Source of the DNA: Mycolicibacterium sp. S2-37
Lineage (GTDB): Bacteria > Actinomycetota > Actinomycetes > Mycobacteriales > Mycobacteriaceae
NCBI RefSeq assembly: GCF_017352375.1
Contig: NZ_JAFEVR010000012.1
Span: 186,001-250,000, forward strand
Length of the DNA stretch: 64,000 nucleotides
Reading direction: 5' to 3'
The notes under the pieces are model-generated. The model saw only the letters and a program-made list of their open reading frames with translations. It did not search any database and was not told the DNA's origin. Shown here piece after piece: positions 55,631-63,131 of the stretch (positions are counted from its first letter, which is position 1; each line of letters opens with the position of its first letter). The position numbers were made by a program, and so were the translations under genes.

Positions 55631-58206
55631 GGCTTGCCCTTCTGCGGGCAGTCGGCGCTGTGACCCTGCGTCGGTGTGTGGAATGAGCAGTCCGGGCAGC
55701 GGCCGGGGCCGTGCACCCGTATGCCGCCGGGGACTGCGTGTGACGAGTGTGGCGACTCCCCGCTATGAGTTGTCATATGTGCGCGCGTATGGGCGGAACC
55801 TGACAACTCGTCACAGTCGTCACCGCTATCTTGCTGATTCCCCCTGTCCCAGCTCTCCTCTTTGGACGTCCCCACAGATGAGAGGCTGTTTTCGTCGAAT
55901 TCCGTTGCCGGCGGCTTGATCCCGATTCCGAAACGTTCAGCGCCGCGCCTCGTGCGCTTGGCCGTGAACCCCTTCGCGTCAATTGCTTTGCCGAAGTTCA
56001 GCAACCCCATCGGGTCGCAGCCGTCGTCCTGCTGCCACGCCACCCACGCCTGATGCAGCTCGGCAGTTGTGGCACTGCGATTCGCTCCGACCTCGCAGCA
56101 GTCGGCGATGAACCGGCTGACCGCGTCGGAGTCGCGGTGGTAGGTGTCGGTCGCGGACCGGACGCTGGTCGGCTCGTCGAGGCCGCGGTCGAGGTAGTCG
56201 CGCAGGCCCGTGACGGCCCACGCCAGGATGCCGTCAGCCTCGAGTTCGAGCTTGGCGTCGAGGCCCGGGTCCTGCTCGTGCGGCGGGATCACCACGTCGA
56301 ACGGGATCACGCGGATACGGGCCCAGGTGGCGGGGTCGTCTCCCGACACCCGCGGCAGGTGGTTGGTCACCAGGACCGCGGTGTGCGCCGGCATGAACTC
56401 GACGAAGTCCTTGCGCATGTACCGCGCTTTGATCGGGTCGCCACCGACGAGCCGCTTCATCTTCGCCTCATCGAGGCGGCGGTCCTTGTTGGACTCGCTC
56501 ACCACCACCAGGCGGCGACCCATGAGGTCCATCTCACCGGTCGGGTGCGCGCCCTCGCGGGACATGAAGAGCTCCGGGTCGGCGGTCGCGGCATAGTCGC
56601 CCATCGCGAACAGAAGAGCCTTGTAGCTCACGGACTTCCCGTTGCGGCCGGTGCCGGTGAAGATCGGCAGCACGTGCTCACGGACCTCGCCCATCAGTGC
56701 CATCCCGAAGAGGCGCTGCACGAATCCGCGCACCGCGGCGTCCGGCAGCACCCGCGCTAGAAACGCGTCCCACCGCGGCGCTGATGCGGCAGGGTGATAA
56801 GCACCGCGGCACACCTTGGTCAGGCGGTCGGCCGGGTCGTGGGGCCGCAGCTCGCCGGTGTGGAGGTCCAGCGTGCCGTTGGCGACGTTGAGGAGGTGCG
56901 GGTCGGCGTCGAGGTCGTCGACGGTGGCGGCGAACTCGGGCAGCGCGGCGGCCAGCTCGGCGATGCCACGGACCGCGGTCGCGCTGCTGCACTGTTTGAG
57001 CTCGCGGGCCAGCTCGGGGTTGGCGAAGGCGTGCCGCCACTGGTCGCGCAGGACCTCGTAGATGCCTTGCTTGCACATCCCGCGGTCGTCGGCGGCCCAC
57101 CGTTGGCCATCCCAGAAGAACCAGCCCAGGCCGTGCACGTGCACCAGCTCGTCCCGCTTCTCCTGGGCGAGTAGTTCGGCCTGCCGCAGCTGCCCCCGAA
57201 GGGGCTGGGGGTTACCGCCCGGCGGCGGCGTTGGGCTCGCGGTCGAGGATCCCGCGTAGGGATCGTCGATCTGTGCAGCGTCGCCGACGTGCTGGCTGGG
57301 CGGCTGGACCTTGCCGGCCGGCTTGGCGTCTGCGGCGCCGAACGCGCTGTTGATCGTCCCCTCGATCTTGTGCAGTCCGTCGGTGGCGGCGTAGCCGTTG
57401 GACTCCATCGCGGAGATGAGCTGGCCCCGCAGCCATTCCCGGTCGATCCGGCGGTACGTGGCGAGGTTCAGCGCGACGTTGTTGAGCTCCTGGTTCCGGC
57501 TGCCCCAGCGGCCGCCGCCCTCGGGGCAGGTGGCCAGCAGGTGGAGTTCGTTCTGCACCTTCGCGCGCAGCCACGGGTTATCCAGGCTGGCGCTGTCGTC
57601 GTGCCACTCCTGTTGCGATGTAACCGACTTCGGCTCGGGTGCGATCAGTGCGTACCACTCGTGCGGCAGCGGCGCCGCGACCACACCCGGCGTCATGTTG
57701 ACATAGCAGCGGCCCGAGGCGTGCAGGCCGTGGACCACGACGTACCCCTTGCCGCCGACGCGGATGTCCACGCCGGTGCCGAGCGACGACTGCTTGATGC
57801 GTTCGCGCGCAGCAGGTTCGACGGTGAAGAAGTCGTGCGTGCTGGTGCCGGTGCCATCGTCGCCGCCGGTGACGTGAAACTTCGTCGGCGGCAGCGGCCC
57901 GTGCTTCGCCAGCAGCCCGACGATGGTTTCGAGGCCGCCGTGGTACGCGTCGACGTCGACCACCACCTGGTCGTCGGGGACCGCCACCGCGACATTGGCG
58001 CGCGGGTGTTGGTCCCACCACAGGTCGATCTGCTCGTGGTCGGTGGTGGCGTCGTGCACGCCGTGCCGGATCAGCGGCCGCTTGGTCTGGCGGTCAACCG
58101 GGAGAACCCGGTAGTCGTCGTCGGCCCAGCGGTGCGCTGCCGTCCGGAGGTCGAGGTGCTGGTAGACCTCAGTTAGCAGGTTGTCGATGCTGGCGGCGGC
58201 GGTCAC
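55627..58206 (-). CDS. Bifunctional prim-pol / D5-family helicase replication protein
   Basis: 859-aa satellite replication protein. The N-terminal prim-pol domain (about 20-190) has the catalytic VVVDVD motif (D84, D86) and GTGVDIRVGGKGYVVVHG. A linker region holds PPPGGNPQ. Next comes a D5_N-type region (DDRGMCKQGIYEVLRDQWRHAF, then HLLNVANGTLDLHTGELRPHDP). An SF3-type helicase with Walker A GTGRNGKS (about 520) and VVVSESNKDRR follows. The C-terminal tail ends with a CPDCSFH...HSADCPQ zinc-like knuckle. This P4/phiRv-type enzyme would prime and unwind the element autonomously. The GTG at 58206 overlaps the upstream stop; a longer upstream frame is spurious. Confidence 0.85.
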   Translation of the reverse strand: MTAAASIDNLLTEVYQHLDLRTAAHRWADDDYRVLPVDRQTKRPLIRHGVHDATTDHEQIDLWWDQHPRANVAVAVPDDQVVVDVDAYHGGLETIVGLLAKHGPLPPTKFHVTGGDDGTGTSTHDFFTVEPAARERIKQSSLGTGVDIRVGGKGYVVVHGLHASGRCYVNMTPGVVAAPLPHEWYALIAPEPKSVTSQQEWHDDSASLDNPWLRAKVQNELHLLATCPEGGGRWGSRNQELNNVALNLATYRRIDREWLRGQLISAMESNGYAATDGLHKIEGTINSAFGAADAKPAGKVQPPSQHVGDAAQIDDPYAGSSTASPTPPPGGNPQPLRGQLRQAELLAQEKRDELVHVHGLGWFFWDGQRWAADDRGMCKQGIYEVLRDQWRHAFANPELARELKQCSSATAVRGIAELAAALPEFAATVDDLDADPHLLNVANGTLDLHTGELRPHDPADRLTKVCRGAYHPAASAPRWDAFLARVLPDAAVRGFVQRLFGMALMGEVREHVLPIFTGTGRNGKSVSYKALLFAMGDYAATADPELFMSREGAHPTGEMDLMGRRLVVVSESNKDRRLDEAKMKRLVGGDPIKARYMRKDFVEFMPAHTAVLVTNHLPRVSGDDPATWARIRVIPFDVVIPPHEQDPGLDAKLELEADGILAWAVTGLRDYLDRGLDEPTSVRSATDTYHRDSDAVSRFIADCCEVGANRSATTAELHQAWVAWQQDDGCDPMGLLNFGKAIDAKGFTAKRTRRGAERFGIGIKPPATEFDENSLSSVGTSKEESWDRGNQQDSGDDCDELSGSAHTRAHMTTHSGESPHSSHAVPGGIRVHGPGRCPDCSFHTPTQGHSADCPQKGKP

Positions 58207-58466
58207 GCGGCACCGCCATTGCGGGCGCGGCGCGCCTTGGCGCTGCGAAAGGCCAACTGCTGGAAGTACGCCTTGCGCGCGTTCTCGGCGCGCTTGGCGC
58301 GCTCCTGGGGCGTCAGCGTGCCATCGGGGTCGACCTGCTTCTCGAAGCGGTCCAGGAACGCCCTTGACGCCGGCGCGGTGCGGGCGGTCCGGTCCTCGGT
58401 GTGGGACCACGAGGTGTTGGCCGCGATCTGCGCCCGGAGACGGCGCTCGCTGGCGGACAGAGGCAT
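58203..58466 (-). CDS. Small basic satellite protein
   Basis: 87-aa protein rich in Arg/Ala: PLSASERRLRAQIAANTSWSHTEDRTARTAPASRAFLDRFEKQVDPDGTLTPQERAKRAENARKAYFQQLAFRSAKARRARN. Strongly helical and positively charged, so probably nucleic-acid binding. It resembles small conserved proteins preceding the primase in other mycobacterial satellites, function unknown. The ATG at 58466 is chosen; the upstream TTG alternative overlaps a palindrome. Overlaps the primase start by 4 nt. Confidence 0.6.
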   Translation of the reverse strand: MPLSASERRLRAQIAANTSWSHTEDRTARTAPASRAFLDRFEKQVDPDGTLTPQERAKRAENARKAYFQQLAFRSAKARRARNGGAA

Positions 58467-58547
58467 GACGGTGCAAACCTTTCGGTCTGCACAGCCGCTC
58501 TGCACCGTGCGGGTGGCGCCGCGCGCGCCTCGATCGAGAGAGCTTGT

Positions 58548-58640
58548 TTGAACTTGGTTCAATCCTAACAGGAGCGGCGTGCAACGCTGCTGAGCGCTGT
58601 ACTCGCCCCGGAGGGGCCTTTACGCGTGCGCGCGCGCGTA
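58548..58640. promoter_or_regulatory. Candidate control region/origin of the satellite
   Basis: The 215-bp gap (58467-58681) between the two early transcription units holds three symmetrical elements. TTGAAC-TTG-GTTCAA at 58548-58562 is an operator-like perfect repeat. GCCCC-GGA-GGGGC lies at about 58605-58617. TTTACGCG-N6-CGCGTAAA lies at 58619-58640. Their clustering upstream of the replication operon suits a repressor site and/or replication origin; neither is demonstrated. Confidence 0.45.
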
Positions 58641-58681
58641 AACCCCTTTCCCCGCCGCGGGGTGGTCAGATTTGCGCCGTG

Positions 58682-58915
58682 CTACCGGAGTCGGACGGTC
58701 ACAGACTGATGGGTACGGCGGGCGCGAGCGATCGCGGCGGACACCGCATCCGAGTGCGGCGGTGTGACTGTCGGGCAGGCGCACGTCCGGCCGGCGGCGG
58801 ACCAGTCCCGTAGGTCGCCGTTCCAGCCCTGCGCCCACAGCTCGCCCACGAACCCGTCGCACCGTGTGCAGCGGGCGACGAGAACCTTCTGATCGGGCGC
58901 GTCGAACTCGTCCAT
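58682..58915 (-). CDS. Small zinc-ribbon-like satellite protein
   Basis: 77-aa protein. Two cysteine pairs, RCTRCDG (about residue 16) and TCACP (about residue 45), are spaced like a small zinc ribbon, followed by a helical basic tail AAIARARRTHQSVTVRLR. The ATG at 58915 overlaps the integrase stop (a GTG one codon earlier is possible). A role as excisionase or transcription factor beside the integrase is plausible but unproven. Confidence 0.6.
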   Translation of the reverse strand: MDEFDAPDQKVLVARCTRCDGFVGELWAQGWNGDLRDWSAAGRTCACPTVTPPHSDAVSAAIARARRTHQSVTVRLR

Positions 58916-59817
58916 CACAGGTCACCCAAGCCCAGCTTGCGGGCCTCCGCGGCGGCGCGCTCCGACGCCGACGCACCTGTGTAGCGGTCGAGCATCTCTC
59001 GCGTCTGCCACCCCGCCAGTGCCATCAGCCCGCCCTCGCTACCGCCCGCGCGGAGCCATCTGGTCGCGGCCGTGTGTCTCATCTTGTGGGGGTGGAAGCC
59101 GTCGATGCCCGCTGCTTCGGCGCGACGCTGCAGCGCGTGGCGCAGGCCGTGATAGTTGAAGTCCCGCCAGTTGTCGGCCCCGAGCCACAGCTTGGGCGTG
59201 TCGGCTAGGCGGTGGGTGCGGCGCATTCTGAGGTAGCGGTCGATCGCCGTCGCGGTCTGCGGGCCGATGGGTGCGGTGCGGCCCTTGCCGCCTTTGCCGC
59301 GCCGGATGGTGACCATGCCGTGGTGGAGGTCGACATCGCCGACGTCGAGCCCGACCACCTCGCCCGCGCGGGCCCCGGTCTCGGCCATCAGCCTCACGAT
59401 CGCCTCGTCGCGGCGGTCGGTGAAGCCCTTGCCCGAGCACGCCTTGATTAGCGCGCGCAGCTGATCGTCGGTCAGGGCCTCGACGACCTTGCGGTCCACC
59501 TTGGGCTGCTTGATGCCGAAAAGTGGGTCGGTGGGCAGCTCGCCCTCCGCGGTCAACCAGGCGGAGAACTGCTTGACGCCGAGGAGGCGGGCGACCGCGG
59601 TCTTCGGCGCGGCGCCACTATCCAGCAGGTCAGCAACGAAGGTCTGCGCGTTGGCCTTGGTCAGCTCTGGCGGCGTTCCGGTGGATTCGCACCAGCGCAG
59701 GAACGCCGTCACGCCAGTCTGATACGACTGCACGGTGGCGGGGGACTTGCGCTCGGCGCGCAACGCCAGCGTCCAGGATGGCAGCAGCTCGGCGAGGTCC
59801 AGCAAAGGCTTAGTCAC
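58915..59817 (-). CDS. Tyrosine-type site-specific integrase
   Basis: 300-aa lambda-family integrase of the short XerC/D-like type. N-terminal SAM-like core-binding domain about 1-95 (PATVQSYQTGVTAFLRWCESTG); catalytic domain from about 110. Catalytic set: R150 in ETGARAGEV, a lysine in RRGKGGKGR, H244-x-x-R247 in HKMRH, W270 in place of the second His, and nucleophile Y279 in LDRYTGAS. Adjacent to attR, as expected for self-integration. GTG start at 59817, 82 bp from the att core. It lacks the extra N-terminal arm-binding domain typical of larger phage integrases. Confidence 0.9.
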   Translation of the reverse strand: MTKPLLDLAELLPSWTLALRAERKSPATVQSYQTGVTAFLRWCESTGTPPELTKANAQTFVADLLDSGAAPKTAVARLLGVKQFSAWLTAEGELPTDPLFGIKQPKVDRKVVEALTDDQLRALIKACSGKGFTDRRDEAIVRLMAETGARAGEVVGLDVGDVDLHHGMVTIRRGKGGKGRTAPIGPQTATAIDRYLRMRRTHRLADTPKLWLGADNWRDFNYHGLRHALQRRAEAAGIDGFHPHKMRHTAATRWLRAGGSEGGLMALAGWQTREMLDRYTGASASERAAAEARKLGLGDL

Positions 59818-59898
59818 GCTGCTATCTTAACGTGGTGCGGCATGCTAACCGTGGCTGCCGCCGATGTAGGCTAGTTTCCGCACATAGAGGCCGTTTTC

Positions 59899-59930
59899 CA
59901 TTCAGCCCGTCACGGTGAGATAGATCAGCA
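59899..59930. repeat. attR, right attachment site, inside mntH 3' end
   Basis: Second copy of the 32-bp repeat. It contains the last nine codons and stop of mntH, so integration rebuilt a complete mntH C-terminus with one silent change relative to attL. Confidence 0.88.
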
Positions 59931-61128
59931 CCACGTTGAGCAGGGTAATCAATGCCGCGACGAGCCACCCCAACGTGCTGGTCACCCGGTGGTTCACGTC
60001 GTCGCCCATCAGGTCGCGGTTCCCGGTCAGGCGGATCAGCGGGATGAGGGCGAACGGGATGCCGAAGGACAGCACCACCTGCGAGAGCACCAGCGCCCGG
60101 CTCGGGTCGACCCCGATGGCGAGGATGACCAGCGCGGGGATCAGGGTGATGAGCCTGCGCAGCAGCAATGGATAGGAGCGCCGCAGCAGTCCGCCCATGA
60201 TCATCGCGCCGGCGTAGGCGCCCACCGACGTCGACGCCAGCCCGGAGGCCAGCAGGCCGATCGCGAAGAACAGCGCGACCGTCGGCCCCAGCGTCTGCTG
60301 CACCGCGGCGTGCGCGCCCTCGATCGAGTCGGTGTCCTCCATGCCCTGCAGATTGGTCGCGGCCACCAGCAGCATCGCCATGTTGACCGCACCGGCGACC
60401 AGCATGGCCAGTCCGACGTCGTAGCGCGTCGCCTTCAGCAGCCGGCGCCGCTGCGGGCCGACATCCGGATGGCCGTGCCGGTCGCGCGCCAGCCCCGAGT
60501 GCAGGTACACCGCATGCGGCATGACCGTCGCACCGAGCATCGCCGTGGCCAGCAGCACGCTCTCGGCGCCTTCGAACCGTGGTATCAGCCCACCCGCCAC
60601 ATCGGCCGCCGCCGGTGTCTTGACGAAGAGGCTGGTGAGGAAGCCGACGGCGATGACCATCAGCAGACCGGTGATCACGCGCTCGAACACGTTCTGGCCG
60701 CGGCGGTTCTGGATGGCGAGCAGCACCATCGACACCGCACCGGTGATGACGCCGCCTAGGAGCAGGGGGAGATCGAACAGCAGGTGCAGAGCAATCGCGC
60801 CGCCGACGACCTCGGCGAGGTCGGTGGCCATGGCGACCAGTTCGGCCTGCAGCCAGTACGCGATCCGCGTGGGCGTACGGGTGTTGTCGGCGACGGCCTC
60901 GGGCAGCGAACGGCCGGTGACCAGCCCCAGTTTGGCCGACAGATACTGCACCAGAGCGGCCATGACGTTGGCCAGCACGATCACCCAGACGAGCAGGAAG
61001 CCGAACTGAGCGCCCGCGCTGACATTGGCCGCGACGTTGCCGGGGTCGACGTAGGCGATCGCGGCGACGAACGCGGGACCGAGCAGCAGCCAGGTCGGCC
61101 GCTGGCGGGTCTCGATGGGTGGCAGCAC
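59902..61128 (-). CDS. mntH: Nramp-family manganese/divalent metal transporter MntH
   Basis: 408-aa proton-coupled Mn/Fe importer with about eleven membrane helices. The metal-site motif DPGN is at residues 28-31 (AYVDPGNVAAN), and the helix-6 motif MPHAVYLHSGLARDR near 205 gives the second metal-binding segment. Equivalent to M. tuberculosis Rv0924c by family and by its neighbours Rv0926c/Rv0927c. Its last codons are the integration site of the satellite at 49505-59930, and the encoded C-terminus LTVTG is unchanged. A half-palindrome resembling a DtxR-type box lies upstream at 61169-61179. Confidence 0.9.
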   Translation of the reverse strand: MLPPIETRQRPTWLLLGPAFVAAIAYVDPGNVAANVSAGAQFGFLLVWVIVLANVMAALVQYLSAKLGLVTGRSLPEAVADNTRTPTRIAYWLQAELVAMATDLAEVVGGAIALHLLFDLPLLLGGVITGAVSMVLLAIQNRRGQNVFERVITGLLMVIAVGFLTSLFVKTPAAADVAGGLIPRFEGAESVLLATAMLGATVMPHAVYLHSGLARDRHGHPDVGPQRRRLLKATRYDVGLAMLVAGAVNMAMLLVAATNLQGMEDTDSIEGAHAAVQQTLGPTVALFFAIGLLASGLASTSVGAYAGAMIMGGLLRRSYPLLLRRLITLIPALVILAIGVDPSRALVLSQVVLSFGIPFALIPLIRLTGNRDLMGDDVNHRVTSTLGWLVAALITLLNVVLIYLTVTG

Positions 61129-61168
61129 CCGCCTCCTCCTTTTCGATCCGGTGACACGAATAGAAAAG

Positions 61169-61179
61169 TGAGGTTAGCC
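61169..61179. promoter_or_regulatory. Half-site resembling a DtxR-family (IdeR/MntR) box
   Basis: TGAGGTTAGCC, matching 9 of 11 positions of the left half of the IdeR-type box TTAGGTTAGGC, 41 bp before the mntH start. The other half is poorly conserved, so metal-dependent repression is only suggested. Confidence 0.3.
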
Positions 61180-61229
61180 GAAAACTGGCGGACGAAACGC
61201 ACTGACGTCCGACGATGTCGCGTCGGATG

Positions 61230-61472
61230 TTAGATGCCGATGAACACCCCGCCGAGTCCCAGGCCGTAGCCGTAATACGGGAACCCGAAGTTCCCGTAGT
61301 TCATCGGAGGCGGCGAGGTGACGATCTGGGTGCTTCCGCCGGTTTCACACACGGTGGTGGTGGGTGAGGTGTTGACGCAGTTCGGTGTGGCCGCGGCAAT
61401 CGGCGCTCCGGAGAGCGTGCCGATCGCCACGGCGATCGCGAACGGCGCCAGATAGCGAACGGGAGTTCGCAT
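61230..61472 (-). CDS. Small exported protein (paralogue 1 of 3)
   Basis: 80-aa secreted protein: signal peptide (YLAPFAIAVAIGTLSGAPIAAA) followed by NCVNTSPTTTVCETGGSTQIVTSPPP. Two cysteines 12 residues apart probably form a disulfide. The Gly/Tyr/Phe-rich tail (NFGFPYYGYGLGLGGVFIGI) is unusual. It shares the NC-VNT...TVC...QI-TSP pattern with the next gene; not recognised beyond this. Confidence 0.7.
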   Translation of the reverse strand: MRTPVRYLAPFAIAVAIGTLSGAPIAAATPNCVNTSPTTTVCETGGSTQIVTSPPPMNYGNFGFPYYGYGLGLGGVFIGI

Positions 61473-61481
61473 GGCTACTTC

Positions 61482-61733
61482 CTAAGGCCAGTCAACGACC
61501 AGTGCGGGACCGTAGTAGTAGTCGCCGTACGGGTAGAGGTACGTGGAGGCCCCCGGGATCTCGCCCGGGGAGGTGGTGATCTGTGCGTTGCCCGGGCTCT
61601 GGCACACGGTGGTCGACCCGCCGAAGGCGGTTTGACCGGTGTTGACGCAGTTGGGTTGGGCGAGCGCGCCCGGTGCGAGGAGTACCGCACCGGCGGCGAC
61701 GAGCGGCGCGACCACGCAGAGTGCCTTCACCAT
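61482..61733 (-). CDS. Small exported protein (paralogue 2 of 3)
   Basis: 83-aa secreted protein: signal peptide (LCVVAPLVAAGAVLLAPGALA), then PNCVNTGQTAFGGSTTVCQSPGNAQITTSPGE and a Tyr-rich tail ending YYYGPALVVDW. Clear relative of its downstream neighbour in the N-terminal cysteine loop, and of its upstream neighbour in the YYGPA-VV-W tail. It thus links all three as products of duplication. Confidence 0.72.
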   Translation of the reverse strand: MVKALCVVAPLVAAGAVLLAPGALAQPNCVNTGQTAFGGSTTVCQSPGNAQITTSPGEIPGASTYLYPYGDYYYGPALVVDWP

Positions 61734-61737
61734 GGTG

Positions 61738-62016
61738 TCAGCCCCAGTTCACGACGGTCGCAGGACCGTAATAGGAGTCGAAGCCCGGGTACAGGAACGT
61801 CGACTGGTCATGGATCTGGCTCGGCTGGGTGGCGAACTGCGTGTCCCACGGCGGACAGGTCTGCGTCTGCTCGCCGAGGGCGTTCGGGGCCACGTTGAGG
61901 CACGGCGCGTTCGGGTCCGGCGGCGGCGCGGCGGCCGCGGTCGGGGCGGCCACGATCGCGGCGGCGGCGCCCGCGGCTGCAGCGAGGGGAACGAGGAAGC
62001 GCAGAGCGGTACGCAT
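61738..62016 (-). CDS. Small exported protein (paralogue 3 of 3)
   Basis: 92-aa secreted protein: signal peptide (FLVPLAAAAGAAAAIVAAPTAAAA), proline-rich PPPDPNAPCLNVAP, then QTQTCPPWDTQFATQPSQ and the tail DSYYGPATVVNWG. Two cysteines as in the other copies. First of the three to be transcribed; 4-nt spacing to paralogue 2. Function unknown. Confidence 0.72.
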   Translation of the reverse strand: MRTALRFLVPLAAAAGAAAAIVAAPTAAAAPPPDPNAPCLNVAPNALGEQTQTCPPWDTQFATQPSQIHDQSTFLYPGFDSYYGPATVVNWG

Positions 62017-62027
62017 AGGCAGCCCTT

Positions 62028-63122
62028 CTATCGGCTTACAGCTTTCTGTTCAGCAGCGTACAGCCCTTTACCAGTTATGAGAGGTAAAGCGAGCGTGGTC
62101 GTGATCCCCGGTGGTGCCGCCACGACGGCGGGTATCGCATTGACGATTCGCGCGGCGGTGGCGACCAGGCCGGCGCGGTTGTGATCGCCGTTCGGACTGC
62201 TCTGACAGAGGTCCATGGTGTACGTCGGTTCGCCGGTGATCTCGATGCGGTAGGACCCACCCTCCTGCGCCGGTTGGGGCCAATCCGGGCAGAGGTCCTC
62301 ACGTAGGCGCGTGACATGCTCGAGCACCACCGCGGCGTTGCCGTCGACCACGCCGCGGACCTCGAAACGCAGGGCTGCCGCAGTGCCTTTCGCGATGTGA
62401 CCGGATGCGATGTCGAAGTCCTCGGGCGCGGGCTCGCGGATGTAGGACTCGGTCACCTCGTCGAGTTCGATGCCCAGACCCGCGGCGAGCTGGCGGATCA
62501 CCGAGCCCCACGCCAGGCTGAGCACGCCGGGCTGCAGCAGCATCGGTAGGTCGTCGAGCGGCTTGCCGAAGCCCATGACGTCGAACATCACCGTCGGACT
62601 GTCGTAGGTGGCGTAGTCGACGATCTCCATGCATCGGATCTGCTGAATGCTCTGGCACGTGCCGGCAAGGGCAAGCGGCAGAAGGTCATTGGCGAAGCCG
62701 GGGTCGATGCCTCCGACGAACAGGGTCGAGCCGCCGGTGCGGGTCGCCTCCTCGATGGGGGTGATGAGCTCGTCGGGCAGAACCTGCCATGGGTACTGGA
62801 GGAACACCGGACCGCTGCCGACGACGTTGATGCCGGCCGCCAGGATGCGGCGGTAGTCCTCGAGTGCCTCGGGCAGCCGGTTGTCTGCCATCGCCGTGTA
62901 GACGGCGCAGTCCGGCTTCGCCGCGAGCAGCTCGTCGAGATCGTTGGTCGCCAGCACACCGGTCTTGTCGGGCAGACCGGCCAGGTCGGCCGCGTCGGTG
63001 CCGGCCTTGGCCTGGGATGAGACCCAGACGCCGGTGAGTTCGAACTGCGGATCGGTGATGAGCTGGGTCAGCGCATGACCGCCGACGTTGCCCGTGCCGA
63101 TGTGTGCGACGCGGATCGCCAT
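62028..63122 (-). CDS. Dihydrodipicolinate-reductase-like oxidoreductase (Rv0926c type)
   Basis: 364-aa NAD(P)-binding protein: VAHIGTGNVGGHAL at residue 5, VVGSGPVFLQYPW near 122, and GGIDPGFANDLLPLALAG in the middle. This is the pattern of mycobacterial dihydrodipicolinate reductase-like/2,4-diaminopentanoate-dehydrogenase-like proteins. It corresponds to Rv0926c by family and by the adjacent SDR Rv0927c. Reaction not established; a dehydrogenase for a carbonyl intermediate is likely. It starts 9 nt after the SDR stop, so the two are co-transcribed. Confidence 0.78.
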   Translation of the reverse strand: MAIRVAHIGTGNVGGHALTQLITDPQFELTGVWVSSQAKAGTDAADLAGLPDKTGVLATNDLDELLAAKPDCAVYTAMADNRLPEALEDYRRILAAGINVVGSGPVFLQYPWQVLPDELITPIEEATRTGGSTLFVGGIDPGFANDLLPLALAGTCQSIQQIRCMEIVDYATYDSPTVMFDVMGFGKPLDDLPMLLQPGVLSLAWGSVIRQLAAGLGIELDEVTESYIREPAPEDFDIASGHIAKGTAAALRFEVRGVVDGNAAVVLEHVTRLREDLCPDWPQPAQEGGSYRIEITGEPTYTMDLCQSSPNGDHNRAGLVATAARIVNAIPAVVAAPPGITTTLALPLITGKGLYAAEQKAVSR

Positions 63123-63131
63123 ATGTGTCCT

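Larger units (their letters stand above)
49505..59930. mobile_element. Integrated capsid-encoding phage satellite (phiRv-like element), about 10.4 kb
   Basis: Bounded by a 32-bp direct repeat (31/32 identical) derived from the mntH 3' end. All genes read on the minus strand, and most are coupled by ATGA/GTGA overlaps. In transcription order from attR: tyrosine integrase, small Cys protein, a regulatory gap, a small basic protein, prim-pol/D5 helicase, five small unknowns, scaffold-like protein, HK97 capsid, small-terminase-like protein, a small unknown, MuF-like head protein, a 62-aa protein and a ClpP-fold protease. No portal, large terminase, tail, lysis or repressor gene is visible. The size and content recall phiRv1/phiRv2 of M. 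tuberculosis and capsid-forming satellites that borrow tails from helper phages. Confidence 0.85.

Noticed and set aside
58548..58562. LexA/SOS box controlling the satellite
   Set aside because: TTGAAC-TTG-GTTCAA has a 3-nt spacer, whereas the mycobacterial SOS box needs GAAC-N4-GTTC. Kept only as an unspecified operator.
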